DNA of 64,000 bases from Opisthocomus hoazin (lineage: Eukaryota > Chordata > Aves > Opisthocomiformes > Opisthocomidae), in contig NC_134419.1 of assembly GCF_030867145.1 (NCBI RefSeq), positions 7,529,501 to 7,593,500 of the forward strand. The letters are read 5' to 3'. Below the pieces are notes generated by a model. It did no database searches. It saw nothing but the letters and a program-made list of their open reading frames with translations, and was not told the DNA's origin. The stretch's first letter is position 1. Each line of letters opens with the position of its first letter. Position numbers and translations under genes: made by a program. Below are positions 27,801 to 45,200 of the stretch, in pieces.

Positions 27801-29765
27801 GCATGAGTTCATCTCTTACACAAAGTACAGATTTACTGAGCTGGGCTGTAACTTCCTCAGTTCCTTCTCGTTAACAGCAACGCACTGGTGAATCGATACA
27901 CTGCTCAGCAGTTCAATCTAAGATTTCCAGGGCTCATTTTACACAGACCAAATCCAAACCTTAGTTATGAAGATCCCAGCAGAAGGGAGTTCATAGCAAA
28001 TCCAAGTTCCCATGGGAAGTTGATTAATACTAGTGAATTTTCAATAAATTTTTCAGCAAAACTTCATCAGCGGTTCTAAATTCATCCTTATCATTCTCGT
28101 GCGCTCTTCAAACATTCCTGTGCAAAAGCTAGAAAAAACTTATCCGAACCATGTTTTCTCAAGGTCTGTATTGCTGTTAAATGTTCTTTTTCCATCAACT
28201 CCCTCCACCCTATCAACACTCCTAGCTGCAAACTTCTTTTGTTACCGTGCGCTGCACGAGGAACCCCTTACCAGCACCAAGTCTCCAGCATCACTGACTG
28301 TACTGTAATCTCTGCCATCCACTATACGCAAGATTTTTTTCATAGAGCAAATGAACAACTTCAGGTTTGTTTTTTTGGTTTTTTTTTTTTGTTTGTTTGT
28401 TTTTTCAGACTTGCTCTCCTGCCCAAGCGAAGCTGGCCAGTCCCAGGTCTCCTATTCATAAACTAGGGAACTACACAAACCTACCAGCAGTCAGGGCAGG
28501 AACACTAGTGATTATTGTCTTACACATTTGCCAAGATCTTGATTCTTTCAGTCTTCACTGATTCAGCTTTGATTCTCTCGTACACAGTCCAAGCGATGTT
28601 TCAACACATGTTGTGCTCTACCTTCCTATTTTCAAATGATTGTCAAGATCTTCAATATGTCAGTATCTTTAATATGTCAACAGTGTTTAAGCAGCAAGCA
28701 AGCAAGCTGATGGGCTTCAGAAGTAGGGTGGTTATCATGCTTCAAGCCAGCAAAGAACATTTTAATGTTCACCTGTTCACCTTCAGCTGAGGAGATGTTA
28801 TTGTACCAACACTCCCCAAAACTGCTCTTAGTAACTTTGCATTTCCAACAGCATATACAAACACTGTTTGAGTTATACCATGAATAAATATGAAGAATAA
28901 TAGCTTTTCCCACAACAGCCTTGATGGGTTACTTTTAATTAAAATCAGTTTAATGATTGATAAGCTCTAGTATTTCCAGCAGCAAATCATAAGTGGTTGA
29001 CTGTTTTCAGATACAGTGAAAAAAATGAAGATAATATAACTACATAAGCTAGCATATTTAGTTAGTTTACTGGTTGTCAAACATAGGAAAAAGTGAGGGT
29101 TTAACATGTAAATTGTCATGACCAAGAGCAAAAATTAAACGAGTATTTTGTAGGAATCGGAAAGTTCAACTTTATAAACTCAACGGAATCATTGTTTCCA
29201 ATGCTCAATCTCTCACAAAATTACTTTTGTCATACTTCCTACATCAGAAACCAATAAGCACGAACTTTCAGTATCCGATTAGTATTTAGGGGGAGTGGAT
29301 GTCCCACACAAACTCAGTACAGTTGCTACTTTGAAATGTTCTTCACTCATGCCCCTTAAGCAAACAGAAGAACACTGCAAATACCTGTTTCCTAGCACCC
29401 TTCATTTGCTCTTCGAGCTTGCAGAGGCAGCAGAAGGCAATTCAGTGTGCCTGTGCACACATTAATGAAGACATCTCTTCCTTACAAACAGAACAAATGC
29501 ATCCACAGCCGATTTAAGACTAGCCATACAACAAACCAACATTTCATTCAACACCACAGGGAAAATAGGAAAGTGGGCATACAGGAGTGTGAAAATTCCT
29601 AAAGCTCTAACAGGATCCTCCCTAGTCCTGCACGTATCTTCCTCAGTCGCTGTCAGCAAGGATGTAGCACCAAAACAGCTGCCGCATCCACGTGCCCCTC
29701 CTCAGCTAGTGCTGGTGGGAGGAGACAACACACAGGAGGGAGCACTTCCTCGTTTGTACTGTTCT
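18897..29765. other. intergenic DNA downstream of BTF3L4
   Basis: About 11 kb with no recognised gene. The longest frame (21,298-21,780, minus, 160 codons) has hydrophobic stretches but no family resemblance and no supporting splice sites or codon bias. The region has a G23 tract (23,550), a short C run near 25,339 and a T-rich block near 28,370-28,405. The part next to 29,766 may be the termination zone of BTF3L4. Confidence 0.5.
23550..23572 (+). repeat. G23 homopolymer
   Basis: An uninterrupted run of 23 G, preceded by GCTGCTTTC and followed by AACAAAAACC. Such a run can form G-quadruplex structure and is a known trouble spot for sequencing, so its true length is uncertain. Confidence 0.95.
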
Positions 29766-30283
29766 TTTATTTTGTAGTAAGATCCATGTAGTATATAAAA
29801 TGTAACAGGAAAAACTGAACAAAGCCTATAAAATAAATTGAGGAGTTCAGATGACAAACCACTACAGGTCTGCTTTCATGGTTTATGATGATGTCACCAG
29901 AACTCATGTACTGTTTGCCTTGTACTTTTACAGTTCTCTAGCGTATGAACCTACATAAAAAGCTGATATGTTCCAATTAAGCCATAGTTAAGTGACAGAT
30001 GTAGAGGAAAAAACGGCTTTCTTAAGCCACAGCTGCCCTTGACACAGGTTACAATGATGCCTAACTATACCATAATGCACATTACATCAAGAACCCTGAA
30101 AGAGCCTCCGAGAAAACGGGTTCACATCAAGCATTTTAAAGAAAGGTCATAAATACTGCACTGTACCAACAGTACCTCCCAATGTCCTCCTTATGCCTGA
30201 GGAGCACTTGTAGTTTTTAAGAAGCTACTACATAGTTGACACCAAACCTAGAGGTAGGTTATAGGCAAAGGTAAGTTACAGGC

Positions 30284-30306
30284 AAAAAAAAAAAAAAAAA
30301 AAAAAA
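30284..30306 (+). repeat. A23 homopolymer
   Basis: Twenty-three consecutive A on the plus strand, so a U-run in the presumed BTF3L4 transcript. It has no attached element and no target-site duplication that I can see, so a simple slippage tract is the plainest reading. Confidence 0.9.
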
Positions 30307-31099
30307 TCCCTTTAGAGCCAGTCATTGCACAAACTACCCAGCAGGTTGCAAAGCAAAATGTCAACAACTCTTTCCTCCCACCTTAAACATTGCTCACACC
30401 GTGCATTTAATTTCTAGTGCTGTAAGAATGACAGTGGATCATCAGCTGCTAGTAAATGCAGTCATGCCAAGAGAACAGCTTGAAGCTGATCAAGCAAAAT
30501 ATCCGTTACTGTGCAAAACTGGCGCACTAGACTGTTACCAACTAGACCTCCAAGTTCAGGAAGTGACCTGATGGTAGAGAACCAAGGTGTTTGTTTTCCT
30601 TTTGACGTGGAAAATAATCTATGTCATCAACAGGAGAACACACTGCTAGGCCTACATGAAAGGAGTCAAGCATCAGCTTGTCTCAACAGGTTAGAGACAC
30701 AAGAAAAAAAAAAAAAGAGAAAGTTGAGAAAGGTTAAAAAAAGCATACTTTTCTGAGATCAAGTTTTCTTCTTTGAAAAGTTACTGTACCAGACAAGCCA
30801 GGAAAACAGCTCATCTTCGATATCATCTGGGATCAACACAAAGCTGGTAACAAGTGTCACGTGTACGTTTCAACAGGGATGAGAAACAATACAATAGTTA
30901 ACAGCAAATTAAACCCAAGTTTTCATGGTGTAATGCCTTCAGGTCACAAGACGTGGACAAAATTTTAATCTTAACTGCCTTCTGTGCACTATTTGGTGAT
31001 AATCAAAAGAAACAATGCTGAAGATTCATTTTATTTCTACTTCCAAAGGAAAAGGGAAAAGGTTAAATAAGTGTTCTCCAATTTGTTCTCCACTATATG

Positions 31100-31139
31100 T
31101 ACACCCACACACATACACACACACGCACATGCACACACC
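31100..31139. repeat. imperfect CA microsatellite
   Basis: Interrupted (CA)n, reading ACACCCACACACATACACAC and then more CA with single-base interruptions. It lies in the presumed BTF3L4 3' UTR, where it would be transcribed as an interrupted GU-rich tract. Confidence 0.85.
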
Positions 31140-31369
31140 CCTCAAACTGCACTGACATTTCTTTTTGACCAAAAGAGTAGATCCTGGGAGTAAGTGCAAA
31201 ATGCAAAATTAACTGACAGAAAATGCTGAACAAACAGCATCATAAAAATACAAAATATTTATATTACTGAACTATTAACAGATGATGTTCTCTGTTTCTT
31301 TAAAACTTTGGAACCACATAGCTGATTTCTTAAATCTAGTCCGTGCCAGCTTCCAGAACTATTAATGAT

Positions 31370-37314
<5,945 letters not shown>

Positions 37315-37324
37315 AGTGCTGTGT
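37315..37324 (-). other. BTF3L4: BTF3L4 5' UTR part of exon 2
   Basis: Ten leader bases lie between the acceptor (TTCTTTAG, ending at 37,325) and the start codon. The short segment fixes the splice from the noncoding first exon. Confidence 0.85.
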
Positions 37325-38442
37325 CTAAAGAATAAGCATGAGATACAAGTTAACTACCAAAATATCACGAAAAATTTTCCCATAACCCATTTTAAAAGTA
37401 CTCTTAAAACTGCAGTGGGTTTTTAAACTTACAGAAAATTTGCCAAAATAGCGCATCAAACAAGTACAGGTAAACAGAAAGTTTTAAAGCCACATCACCT
37501 AAACTATATCAAGTAGTCCAGAAGCAGTCTGCTTCGCTGAAGTGTCCATAGCACGATGAGGCAAATCAATGGGACATTTGATTTCCCACCAGCCTGAGGT
37601 ACCAACTGTGAATTTCTGGCTTACTGTTGGAACCATTTCACTGAACTGCTGACTCAGAACAGACCCAAACCGGCACGTACAGCACGAGTGCTCCTAGGAA
37701 AACACCCTTAACAGAGCCCAGGGAGAAGCATCGCTATGCTACTTTGAATACTATTTCCAAACAATGACTCTCTGAGACTTTTGACTAATAAGCCAGCTCC
37801 GAACTCAGTGAAGTTCACAACAGCTCTCCTGTAAGATCCTCGGGCAGCTATTCACCCAACGCAATGGCCGGGAAGTTAGTGGGGCCTTTAAAGACCTCAA
37901 GACCTAAAAATCTGTAACGGGTGAAAAAAACACCTCAAGCCTCCCAACACACGGGCAGCCTTTCGCTGCTCGGCCCCAAAAAGTCATCAGTGACCCCCTG
38001 AACGAGGGGGAACATCCCCACGCCCCGCCCTGCATTGTGCCGAGGAAGCGACGAGAAGGGGGAGACAGGGCCGCGCAGGATCGCCTCACGGACGGCGGGA
38101 AAAGGGCCTCGGGCCCGCGGGGCGGCCCGCCGCCCACCCCACCGCACGGCGAGCGGGAGCGGATCCAGGCCCCGTCCCTCGGGAGCCAGGGCAATCCCCG
38201 CCCGGCCGGGGCACCGCGGCCCCAGGGGACAGCCGCGGGCCCCCCCCCCACCCCGAGCCAGCGCTGACCCGGCCGCACCGCGTCCCGACGCACGGCCTCG
38301 CCTCCCCGGCCTCGCCTCCCGCGGCCCAGCGCGGCGGACGAGGAGGGGACGACGCCGAGCCGCCGCGGGTCCCCGCTCGCCCCGGGAGACGCCAGGGCCC
38401 GTATCGGGGGAAGCGGTGCCGGGGGAGCGGGAAAGCGCTCAC

Positions 38443-38530
38443 CTGAGTCCGGCGGACCCTCAGCAGCCCAACACGCGGCGAGAACAAGATGGCGGCCAAG
38501 GAAGGAAAGAGAGGCGCACAGAGAAAGGAA
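38443..38530 (-). other. BTF3L4: BTF3L4 noncoding first exon
   Basis: On the minus strand the exon ends CCGGACTCAG and is followed directly by GTGAGCGC, a strong donor with the intron starting at 38,442. The upstream limit is approximate. The YY1-type element CCATCTTG (38,486-38,496) commonly sits within a few tens of bases of the start site in such promoters, so transcription probably begins near or just right of it. The exon contains no start codon in frame with the coding exons. Confidence 0.7.
38486..38496 (-). promoter_or_regulatory. BTF3L4: YY1-type site at the BTF3L4 start
   Basis: AAGATGGCGGC, the classic YY1 element, lies inside the presumed first exon of BTF3L4. In housekeeping genes this motif typically sits just downstream of the start site and helps position it. 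This is a motif match in an appropriate place. Confidence 0.65.
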
Positions 38531-38539
38531 GCTTCGCGC

Positions 38540-38547
38540 CACGTGAC
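38540..38547. promoter_or_regulatory. E-box CACGTGAC
   Basis: CACGTGAC is a canonical E-box with the flank preferred by USF and MiT/TFE factors. It lies in the shared promoter between the two genes. The palindromic core gives no direction, so it could serve either. Confidence 0.5.
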
Positions 38548-38640
38548 GGCACCAGCCCCGCCCGCGGATTGGCGGCGGCGCGGAGCTGTATTTGCATAGT
38601 GGGAGGGGCGGGGGCGAGCCCGCGGAGCGCAGTGCCTCAC

Positions 38641-38652
38641 GGGAGTTGTAGT
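38641..38652 (-). promoter_or_regulatory. ZNF143/THAP11-type site
   Basis: The minus strand reads ACTACAACTCCC followed by GTGAGGCA. This matches the ACTACAAYTCCC core of the ZNF143/THAP11 element, which is common in bidirectional CpG island promoters. The downstream half differs from the fullest consensus. Confidence 0.65.
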
Positions 38653-39064
38653 CTGAGAGGCCGGGCGGGGACCGACGCCGGGTGACCCAGAGGCGGGGCG
38701 CGGCGGCTCCGAGCCCTCCTCCGCACACGGGTGCTCGCGGCCGGTTTGACCTTCCCAACGGGCCGGGCGAGTCCCGAGAGCTGGCGGGACAAAAAGGGCT
38801 TATTTGGTTGGAGAAAATAAACCCGGAACCCGCCCCTCGCTGCCTGCTCCCGCTGGGGTAACCCTTGGTTTGTTCGGGGGAAAGTAACCACGGTTGTGGG
38901 GACCCGGCTTGGCCCCAGAGGCCGCGGGGGAGCCGAGCTGCTCTGAACGGCCCCTCATGGAGCCGGGGGGGGGGGGGGGAAGGACCCGCGCTGCAGCCCC
39001 CTCCCTGCGAGCCCAGAGCTGAGGGCTGCGCACCGCCCACATCCGCCTCACATCACTTCCTGCG

Positions 39065-39068
<4 letters not shown>

Positions 39069-39098
<30 letters not shown>

Positions 39099-39107
39099 AA
39101 AAAAAAA
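39069..39107 (+). repeat. A27 tract plus A10 tract upstream of TXNDC12
   Basis: Twenty-seven A, then GG, then ten A, ending about 95 bp before the TXNDC12 start codon and inside an otherwise GC-rich island. A run this long resists nucleosome wrapping and could mark the nucleosome-free zone. It could equally be a slippage-prone tract or a decayed retroposon tail. Confidence 0.9.
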
Positions 39108-39116
39108 GGAGGAAAA

Positions 39117-39135
39117 AGGTGAAAAAAAATCACCT
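39117..39135 (+). other. small inverted repeat AGGTGA-A7-TCACCT
   Basis: A perfect 6 bp stem (AGGTGA and TCACCT) encloses seven A. It sits between the A-rich tract and the TXNDC12 start codon. It could form a small hairpin if transcribed, or be a paired binding half-site. No function is claimed. Confidence 0.6.
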
Positions 39136-39200
39136 CAGCCGGTGCGGTCCCGCCTGGGAGGTTGAGCGGCCGCAGCCGGGGTGCTCCCCGCGCCGACAGC

Positions 39201-42200
39201 ATGAAGGCTCAGCCCGCGGCAGCCTCCGTCCTCTGCCTGTGCCTGGTGCTGGCGGCCGCCGCAGCCTCCGCCGCGGAGGGGCTCGGAAAGGGTCAGCCAA
39301 ACGTTCCCTGCGCGCCTTTCCCCTCCGGTCCTGCCGCTGCCGCCGGCGGGAGCGCCGGGGCCGGCCCGGGGCGGGGAGGAGGGGGGGGAGGCCGGGCCGC
39401 TGCCTTTGGCTCCGGGGGGGTCGGGAAGGGGTCTCGGCCGTCGCGGTTCTGTTCGGGCCGAACCCCGCGGAGTTTCCCTGTCGAGGGGCCCCGCGTTTGC
39501 GTGGCCGAGGGTGGGGGGACGCAGCCTGTGTCAGGGAGAAATCTCCTGGCCAGGGCTGGTGGTAGCGGGGTTTCGTGGATGGCAGCAGCGCCTTGTGGTG
39601 AGGGTCCCAGTCATTCCCCTTCCGTCCTGCGGTGAGTTCCTCGGGTGGCTTTCATTCAGAAGAAACACTCCGTAACGTGTTGTGTGAGCCCTTTAAAACC
39701 GTACCGGAGCTCGCCACAAAGTGGGGTTTAGCTTAAAAAAAAGAAGAGCTTTTGGAAAGCGTTTCCTAGCTGGAACAATAGGTTTTCCCTGTTTTTATCT
39801 GTTGGCCTTTGAATGAGATAGCTGACGTGTCGATATTCTGAGTAAACATGACTTCTGACAACCCAGCTGGTTCTTGCCCCGCTACGTTCAGCGGGTGCGA
39901 ACGTAGCCTGGTGCCCGGAGCTGCCTCTGCGGCTGACACATGTGTGTGGTTGGACATGGACGGGGCTTCCCCACCATGCTGCTAGCACAGCTAAACGTTT
40001 GATGTGTTGCATCATGTATGTTCACAGCTGTTCCTATGAGGAGAGAAGATAAGGTAACAAAAATACTGTGCCAGCTGTTCAAACCTCCTGGATGCTGAAC
40101 TGAGGTGCCACGAGGTTTTGCAGACCCTGTTTTTGGCTTTCTCCAGCTTTTTTGCCATGGTTGTCTACCGGAGACAACGTCCACTTTCCTCTGTGTCAGC
40201 AGTGGGCAACCTGTGGCTCCTGACCCCCGTGTAGCTCCCGAAATTTGTCCCCCTCCACACCCCGGGGGTTGCTGATTAATCCAAACCCTCAGCAATGGGA
40301 AGGGACAAGCCGAGGCTGACGTTTGGTCACCCGGCACAGCCTGGCGCTACCGGAGCCGTGAGACCCCTGAGGAGGTCTTCCAGGGGAGTTCCCCTACGGA
40401 CAGTTCATGGATCTCCTTCGTCTCAGCTCTCTGTGGGGCTTTCGGCCATGTGCTGTGTTGGCTACAGGGTTGAAAAACCTGGCAGTCCTGGCTTTGCAGT
40501 TGTCAAAAGTGTGCTCGCTCACTCTCACCTCAACTGACATAACAAGGCTTCTTCTCTGGATATGGGATAAAATGTTTCCTGTGTTGTTCAGTCACTGTAA
40601 CGTTCAGAAATCTGTGTAATGGCATTTTTTCTTGCTCTTCCATGATACCATCATCAGCACTAATACTTAGCAGAATAGTTTTAGAGCAATTAATGATCAT
40701 ATGTTGGCCTGGGAATTTCTAAGTTTCGCTTTAGTTCACATTGAGTGGGATTTAGGAAGCTGACATGTTTAATTTGTCACTGATCAGTTAAGAGGTGTTC
40801 ACAGATTGAAAAAGAATGGGGAGTAATGAGAAGGGTCTTCAATTTTAATCTCTGTTCAGGGAATTTGGGTGTCATTTACATATAAAAACATATTCCTGAG
40901 TGTGGTACGTTTTTGCTAATTAATTTCAGTGGGATTCCTCATAAGCCTAGGTAGGTTGTAAGTATTTGCAGAAGTCTTTCCAGGACTGGGATTATAGTTG
41001 GCTTTAAAAAAAGAATATAAAAATATTCTTAAGGGTGGGTGGGACTGTTTTCCTGTGTTAGTTGATGTGTGAAATCACACAGCATTTATAAACCCTCTCT
41101 CTGGCAGGTTTTGGAGATCATATTCATTGGAGAACACTAGAAGATGGGAAGAAAGAGGCAGCAGCCAGGTATGTTACCTAGCTTTGAAAACAGAAAAGTG
41201 TCTTTAAAAACATTTGGAAAGATTCTGTGTCCATCCTGAAAATAGTAGTTAACAAACGTGAAGGTGGTTCAGGAGAGTGTTCAGATCCCTGTAGCTTAGC
41301 AGACAGAAAATACAGTGTTTTGTTAGCTTTGCTGAGGCACAACCTAGGTTTAATGATTGAAGTTCTAGCATGCCTTTGAGGTGAGGAGAAAATATTTTCT
41401 TGAGTATTTATCATAGTAAAGAAAGAGAGGGATCTCAAACCCACAGGCGCACATTGGAGTCGTACTCAGTCCCCTCGAACTCAGCAGTGCTAGCAGCTTC
41501 TGGAAAATTCAGCATGCCTGTATAGATGAGGCCTCAGTGTGAGGGGAGAGAGTTATTTCATTACCATCTGCAGAAAAAAGTCTGAAAGTTTCAAACTGTA
41601 GTGAAGCGCTAAGTTGTTGAGGTTAGAACCTTCTCTGGGTTAAGCTTAAACTCTAAAAAGAACAGTCTCTGTGAAAAGGTGAAAAAGGACATTTTGACAC
41701 ATTTTTTTCTCAGATTTTCTTCTGCTTCTTGTTAAAACGTGATAAGGAAAATTTATGCTTATAAATTCTCCTTGTGCTTTTAAATTCGTAACCTAGATCT
41801 GACAGTGCTGACATGAGCAGAAATTCATTATGCCTTCCAGATTTGCTGTTTAATTGAATTTTGCTCTCAAACTGATCCCTCTGGGGAGTTCTGCTTGCCG
41901 TAGGAGGTCTAGCATAGACACCAAATTAACCCAGATGGTAGAGTTCAGAAGTCCTACAAGTGTTTATAATTGGATGTTTTAGCACATATTTGATACACCT
42001 GTATGAGAAATTAGACAATTTCGGTATTTGTAGGAATAACTGTAGCATTGCTTTGGAGTGAAGCAGAGGGAGCTTTAAGACGAGATGGAGGAGGGCGGGA
42101 GGGATGGCGAGCGCTCGGGTTTGGGCAGTTTCTGCTCCGAAACACCCCGCGGCAAGGCTGGGGTGCGACGCGTGCTCTCTCCTTCTGCGGCTGCCAGCGC

Positions 42201-45200
42201 CGACCCGGTCTGAGTTCTGCGGCGTCCCAGCGTCACTGAGCTGACAGACCGGGAGAAACCAGCGGCGACGAGCAGAAGCAAACCCAAAAAGCGGATTTTT
42301 GTCCCGAGTCTGGCCTTGAGGCGCTGCGGGGCGGGTAACGGCCCGTCCCGTCCCGTCCCGCCGGTCGGTGTCCCCGCGCCTCCGGTGCCGCGGCGAGGCG
42401 ATTCCCGCAGCCGCCCCGGGCCCGGCTCCGTGGGGATTCGAACCCGTGGTGACGGCGGGCGGGGCGCGGGTGACCCGGGCGGAAGCAGCCGCCCGTCTGC
42501 GTCCGGGTCGGAACGGCGGCCGGGCTGAGGGGATGCCGCTGGTGGTGCTGTGCGGGGGGCCGGGCAGCGGCAAGAGTCGCCGGGCCGCGGAGCTGCGGGA
42601 GGCGCTGGGCGGGCCGGAGCAGCCGGCGCATGTCGTGGCCGAGGCGGAGGGCGGGCGGTCGGCGCTGCGGGCCGAGGTGGAGCGGCGGCTGAGCCGGCGG
42701 GACGTGGTGATCGTGGACGCGGGCAACGAGCTGCGGAGCATCCGCTACGAGCTGTACTGCGCGGCGCGGCAGGCGGGCACGGCGCGCTGCCTGCTGCACT
42801 GCGCGGGCGGCCCCGACGAGCCGCCCTCCTTCGAGCCCCCGGACCCGCGCAACCGCTGGGACCGGCCGCTCTTCACGGTGCGCGGGGAGGAGCCGCTGCC
42901 GCTGGCCGCCATCCGCGCCGCGCTCTTCGAGAGCGCCCCGCCGCCGCCGCACCGCGCCACCCGCAGCCAGCCCCTGCAGTCCGCCGGCTTCCTCCACGCC
43001 CTCGACCGCGCCACGCAGGACGTGGCGGCCGCCGTCGTGGCCGCGCAGAGGAGCGGGGCGCAGCCCGGGGAGGTGGTGCGGGTGCCCGGCGTCGCCGAGG
43101 GGCTGGTGCTGAGCCGGGCCGTCGGCGTGGCCGAGCTGAGCCGGCTGCGCAGGCAGTTCATTAGCTACGCCAAGATGGCGCCCAGCGACGAGAACTTGCC
43201 CGAGCTGGCCAGCATGTTCGTGCAGTACCTGAGCCGCAGCGTCCAGTGAACCCCGACACGTGGGCCGGGTGCTGGAGTACCCGCAGCAGTGAGGACGCAC
43301 TTGCAGCCACGGGCCCCGCGGAGCTGGGGTCCTGCCTGCCCCATGTCAGATCGTGCGGCAACAGCAGCGCCGGGAAGATGGGTGCCACGTCCCTGCTGTA
43401 TTGCCAAGGAGATCTGCAGGGATCGGAGCTGTATTGCCAAGGAGGTCTGCAGGGATCGGAGCTGTATTGCCAAGGAGGTCTGCAGGGATGCCGTTCCCCC
43501 ACCCTGGCATTCTCCCCGCTTGCGTGTTTTGGAAACGAGAGCTGCTGTCACATCCCCCAGCAAGGGAAGTCTCTTACGGAGACGTAACCCCGGTAATCAG
43601 ATAGCATCTGAACGTGAAAGCCCAAAAGGTGGTGACCGTAGGGAAAACTTCTCCCTTCCACATTGGCGTGTGCATGTCTTGAATAAGAAGATTGTTCTTC
43701 CAAGGCTGTCTCCAGGTAATGCCGAGCTGCAGAAGAGGCTTCAGGTCCAGAGCTGGAACAGGCTGTATTTCCAGGATGTGACTGTTCCAGAGAATCCTGC
43801 TGAACCGGAGAGATAGATGTGCAAACTCTGTACTACGGAAGGGTGGTGGCTTGGCAAACAAGCTTCTCTGTTTCAGGTTTAACAATAAAATGTGTGCCTT
43901 AAATGGAGTAAAGTCTTAATTTACCTGCAGGGCTATTTTAATGAAAGAACTTGCTCTGTCTTTTCTCTGCAAGGTCATCATTAAACACCTTTAACACCAC
44001 TGATTGTTTAAGAATGATTGATGTCATAGGAGAAATGAGCTAAAATGACAGACAGCATCTGTTCTAGGTGAAACTCTCAGAAGTCTGTACCAGCTGTGAC
44101 GGGTAACTTAGTTTTGCACTTAGTTTCAAATAATTTCAGTCTTTGCTATACTACGTACATAGCTTATATAAACTTTTCACTTTCTGGTGGATGCCTCATC
44201 CCTCTTCAATAAATTATGGCTTTTAATTGTGTGTGTAGTGCTGCCTGGGAGGAAATGGTAAAGCGGGGCAGGAAGGGTTACTTCAATGACAGTGGCTGTT
44301 TATCTGAGATACTGGCTGCTAGCTGGGCTTGTGCATTGCGGAACTGAGAAGTGACTACAAAAATGTTTTGATGTAAATAAGTTTATTTTACCACTCAAAG
44401 AGAGTAAAGCTGAGAAAACATATTCAGTATCTCAAACTTCTGTGAGTTCACACTGATCAATGAGTTGGTATTCTAGGACTGTGAGCACTTCCATTTAAAA
44501 TCTGCTTTGAAAATTTCTCTTAACTTTTTTCAGAAAAAAAAAAAAGGTGTTGCAGTTCTGGTTACTGGATGATTGAACTTTCTGACATGAAGCACCGATC
44601 CTTGATGATAAGAACAATGTGTGTTTTCCAGACTTAAATCAGCCTCTCTGCAAGAAAGAGGCAAAATCATGCTGGACTGTATGGAAACCATGGAAAAAAA
44701 AGTGGTTTTTTCCTTGTGAGAGAGCGGACACTGATGCAATCCAAGTTTTACTAGGGAAATGTGTATTCTTGCTCCTTACTGCAAACAGAGTCCCATGTAA
44801 AGACAATAACGTATTGGTTAGTTATAAATGGCAGACTTCTGTTTGAACTACTCTAAATGTTAATGGCTTCCTCTCCACCCTTTCCTGGTTCTGAAGGCCA
44901 TAACTGAATGCTGCCAAGTAGAGATTTCCTTTCGTATCTCTCTACAGCTAAATAAAAGCTCATACATCAGTTTTGCTGGTAATTAATGTAGTTGCTGTTA
45001 TGTGTGAAGGTGTTTGTAATTTCTGTGTGTGAATATTTTACTTCAACCCCTCATGTGGTAACAGAGTTTACAGTAGCAGAAAGCATATAGATTGCTTTGC
45101 TTGCCATATCCTGAAAGAAATATCCATATAGTATGTTCTCTCTAGATTCCTCCCTTCACCTAGTTTTAGGCTGTTCTTACTGTTCTGGAAGCTATATTGT

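Larger units (their letters stand above)
29766..31369 (-). other. BTF3L4: BTF3L4 3' UTR (extent inferred)
   Basis: Follows the BTF3L4 stop codon on the minus strand. Minus-strand AATAAA signals lie at 31,030-31,035 (short form, about 340 nt of UTR) and 29,766-29,771 (long form, about 1.6 kb). Which is used cannot be read from the sequence. The human gene is known for a long 3' UTR, which favours the distal site. A23 (30,284-30,306) and a CA-rich microsatellite (about 31,100-31,139) lie inside it. Confidence 0.45.
37990..39650. promoter_or_regulatory. bidirectional CpG island promoter of BTF3L4 and TXNDC12
   Basis: A single CpG island covers both gene starts. The BTF3L4 first-exon donor (38,442, minus) and the TXNDC12 start codon (39,201, plus) are only about 760 bp apart and diverge. 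Between them are GC boxes (38,556-38,565 and 38,601-38,613), an inverted CCAAT box (38,568-38,572), an octamer ATTTGCAT (38,590-38,597) and the YY1, E-box and ZNF143-type sites listed separately. The human pair is also head to head, so co-regulation is plausible. The long open frames here (up to 378 codons, minus) are by-products of GC-rich sequence. Confidence 0.85.
42060..43520 (+). promoter_or_regulatory. KTI12: KTI12 CpG island
   Basis: A separate CpG-rich block within TXNDC12 intron 2 spans the KTI12 promoter and its whole coding region. Its 5' part has a short pentamer run (GTCCC)n near 42,345. The island indicates that KTI12 has its own promoter rather than relying on TXNDC12 transcription. 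Confidence 0.75.

Noticed and set aside
37904-39040. 378-codon minus-strand open frame across the shared promoter
   Set aside because: It runs through the BTF3L4 first exon, its donor and the promoter. Its composition is that of a CpG island and no family is recognisable.
42433-42456. tRNA-like B box (GGTTCGAATCC) on the minus strand
   Set aside because: The flanking bases do not form a five-pair T stem, and neither an A box nor an acceptor stem is found at the expected distance.
43161-43563. 11-residue repeat protein on the minus strand downstream of KTI12
   Set aside because: It is the reverse translation of the 33 bp triplicate in the KTI12 3' UTR. No promoter or splice signal supports it.
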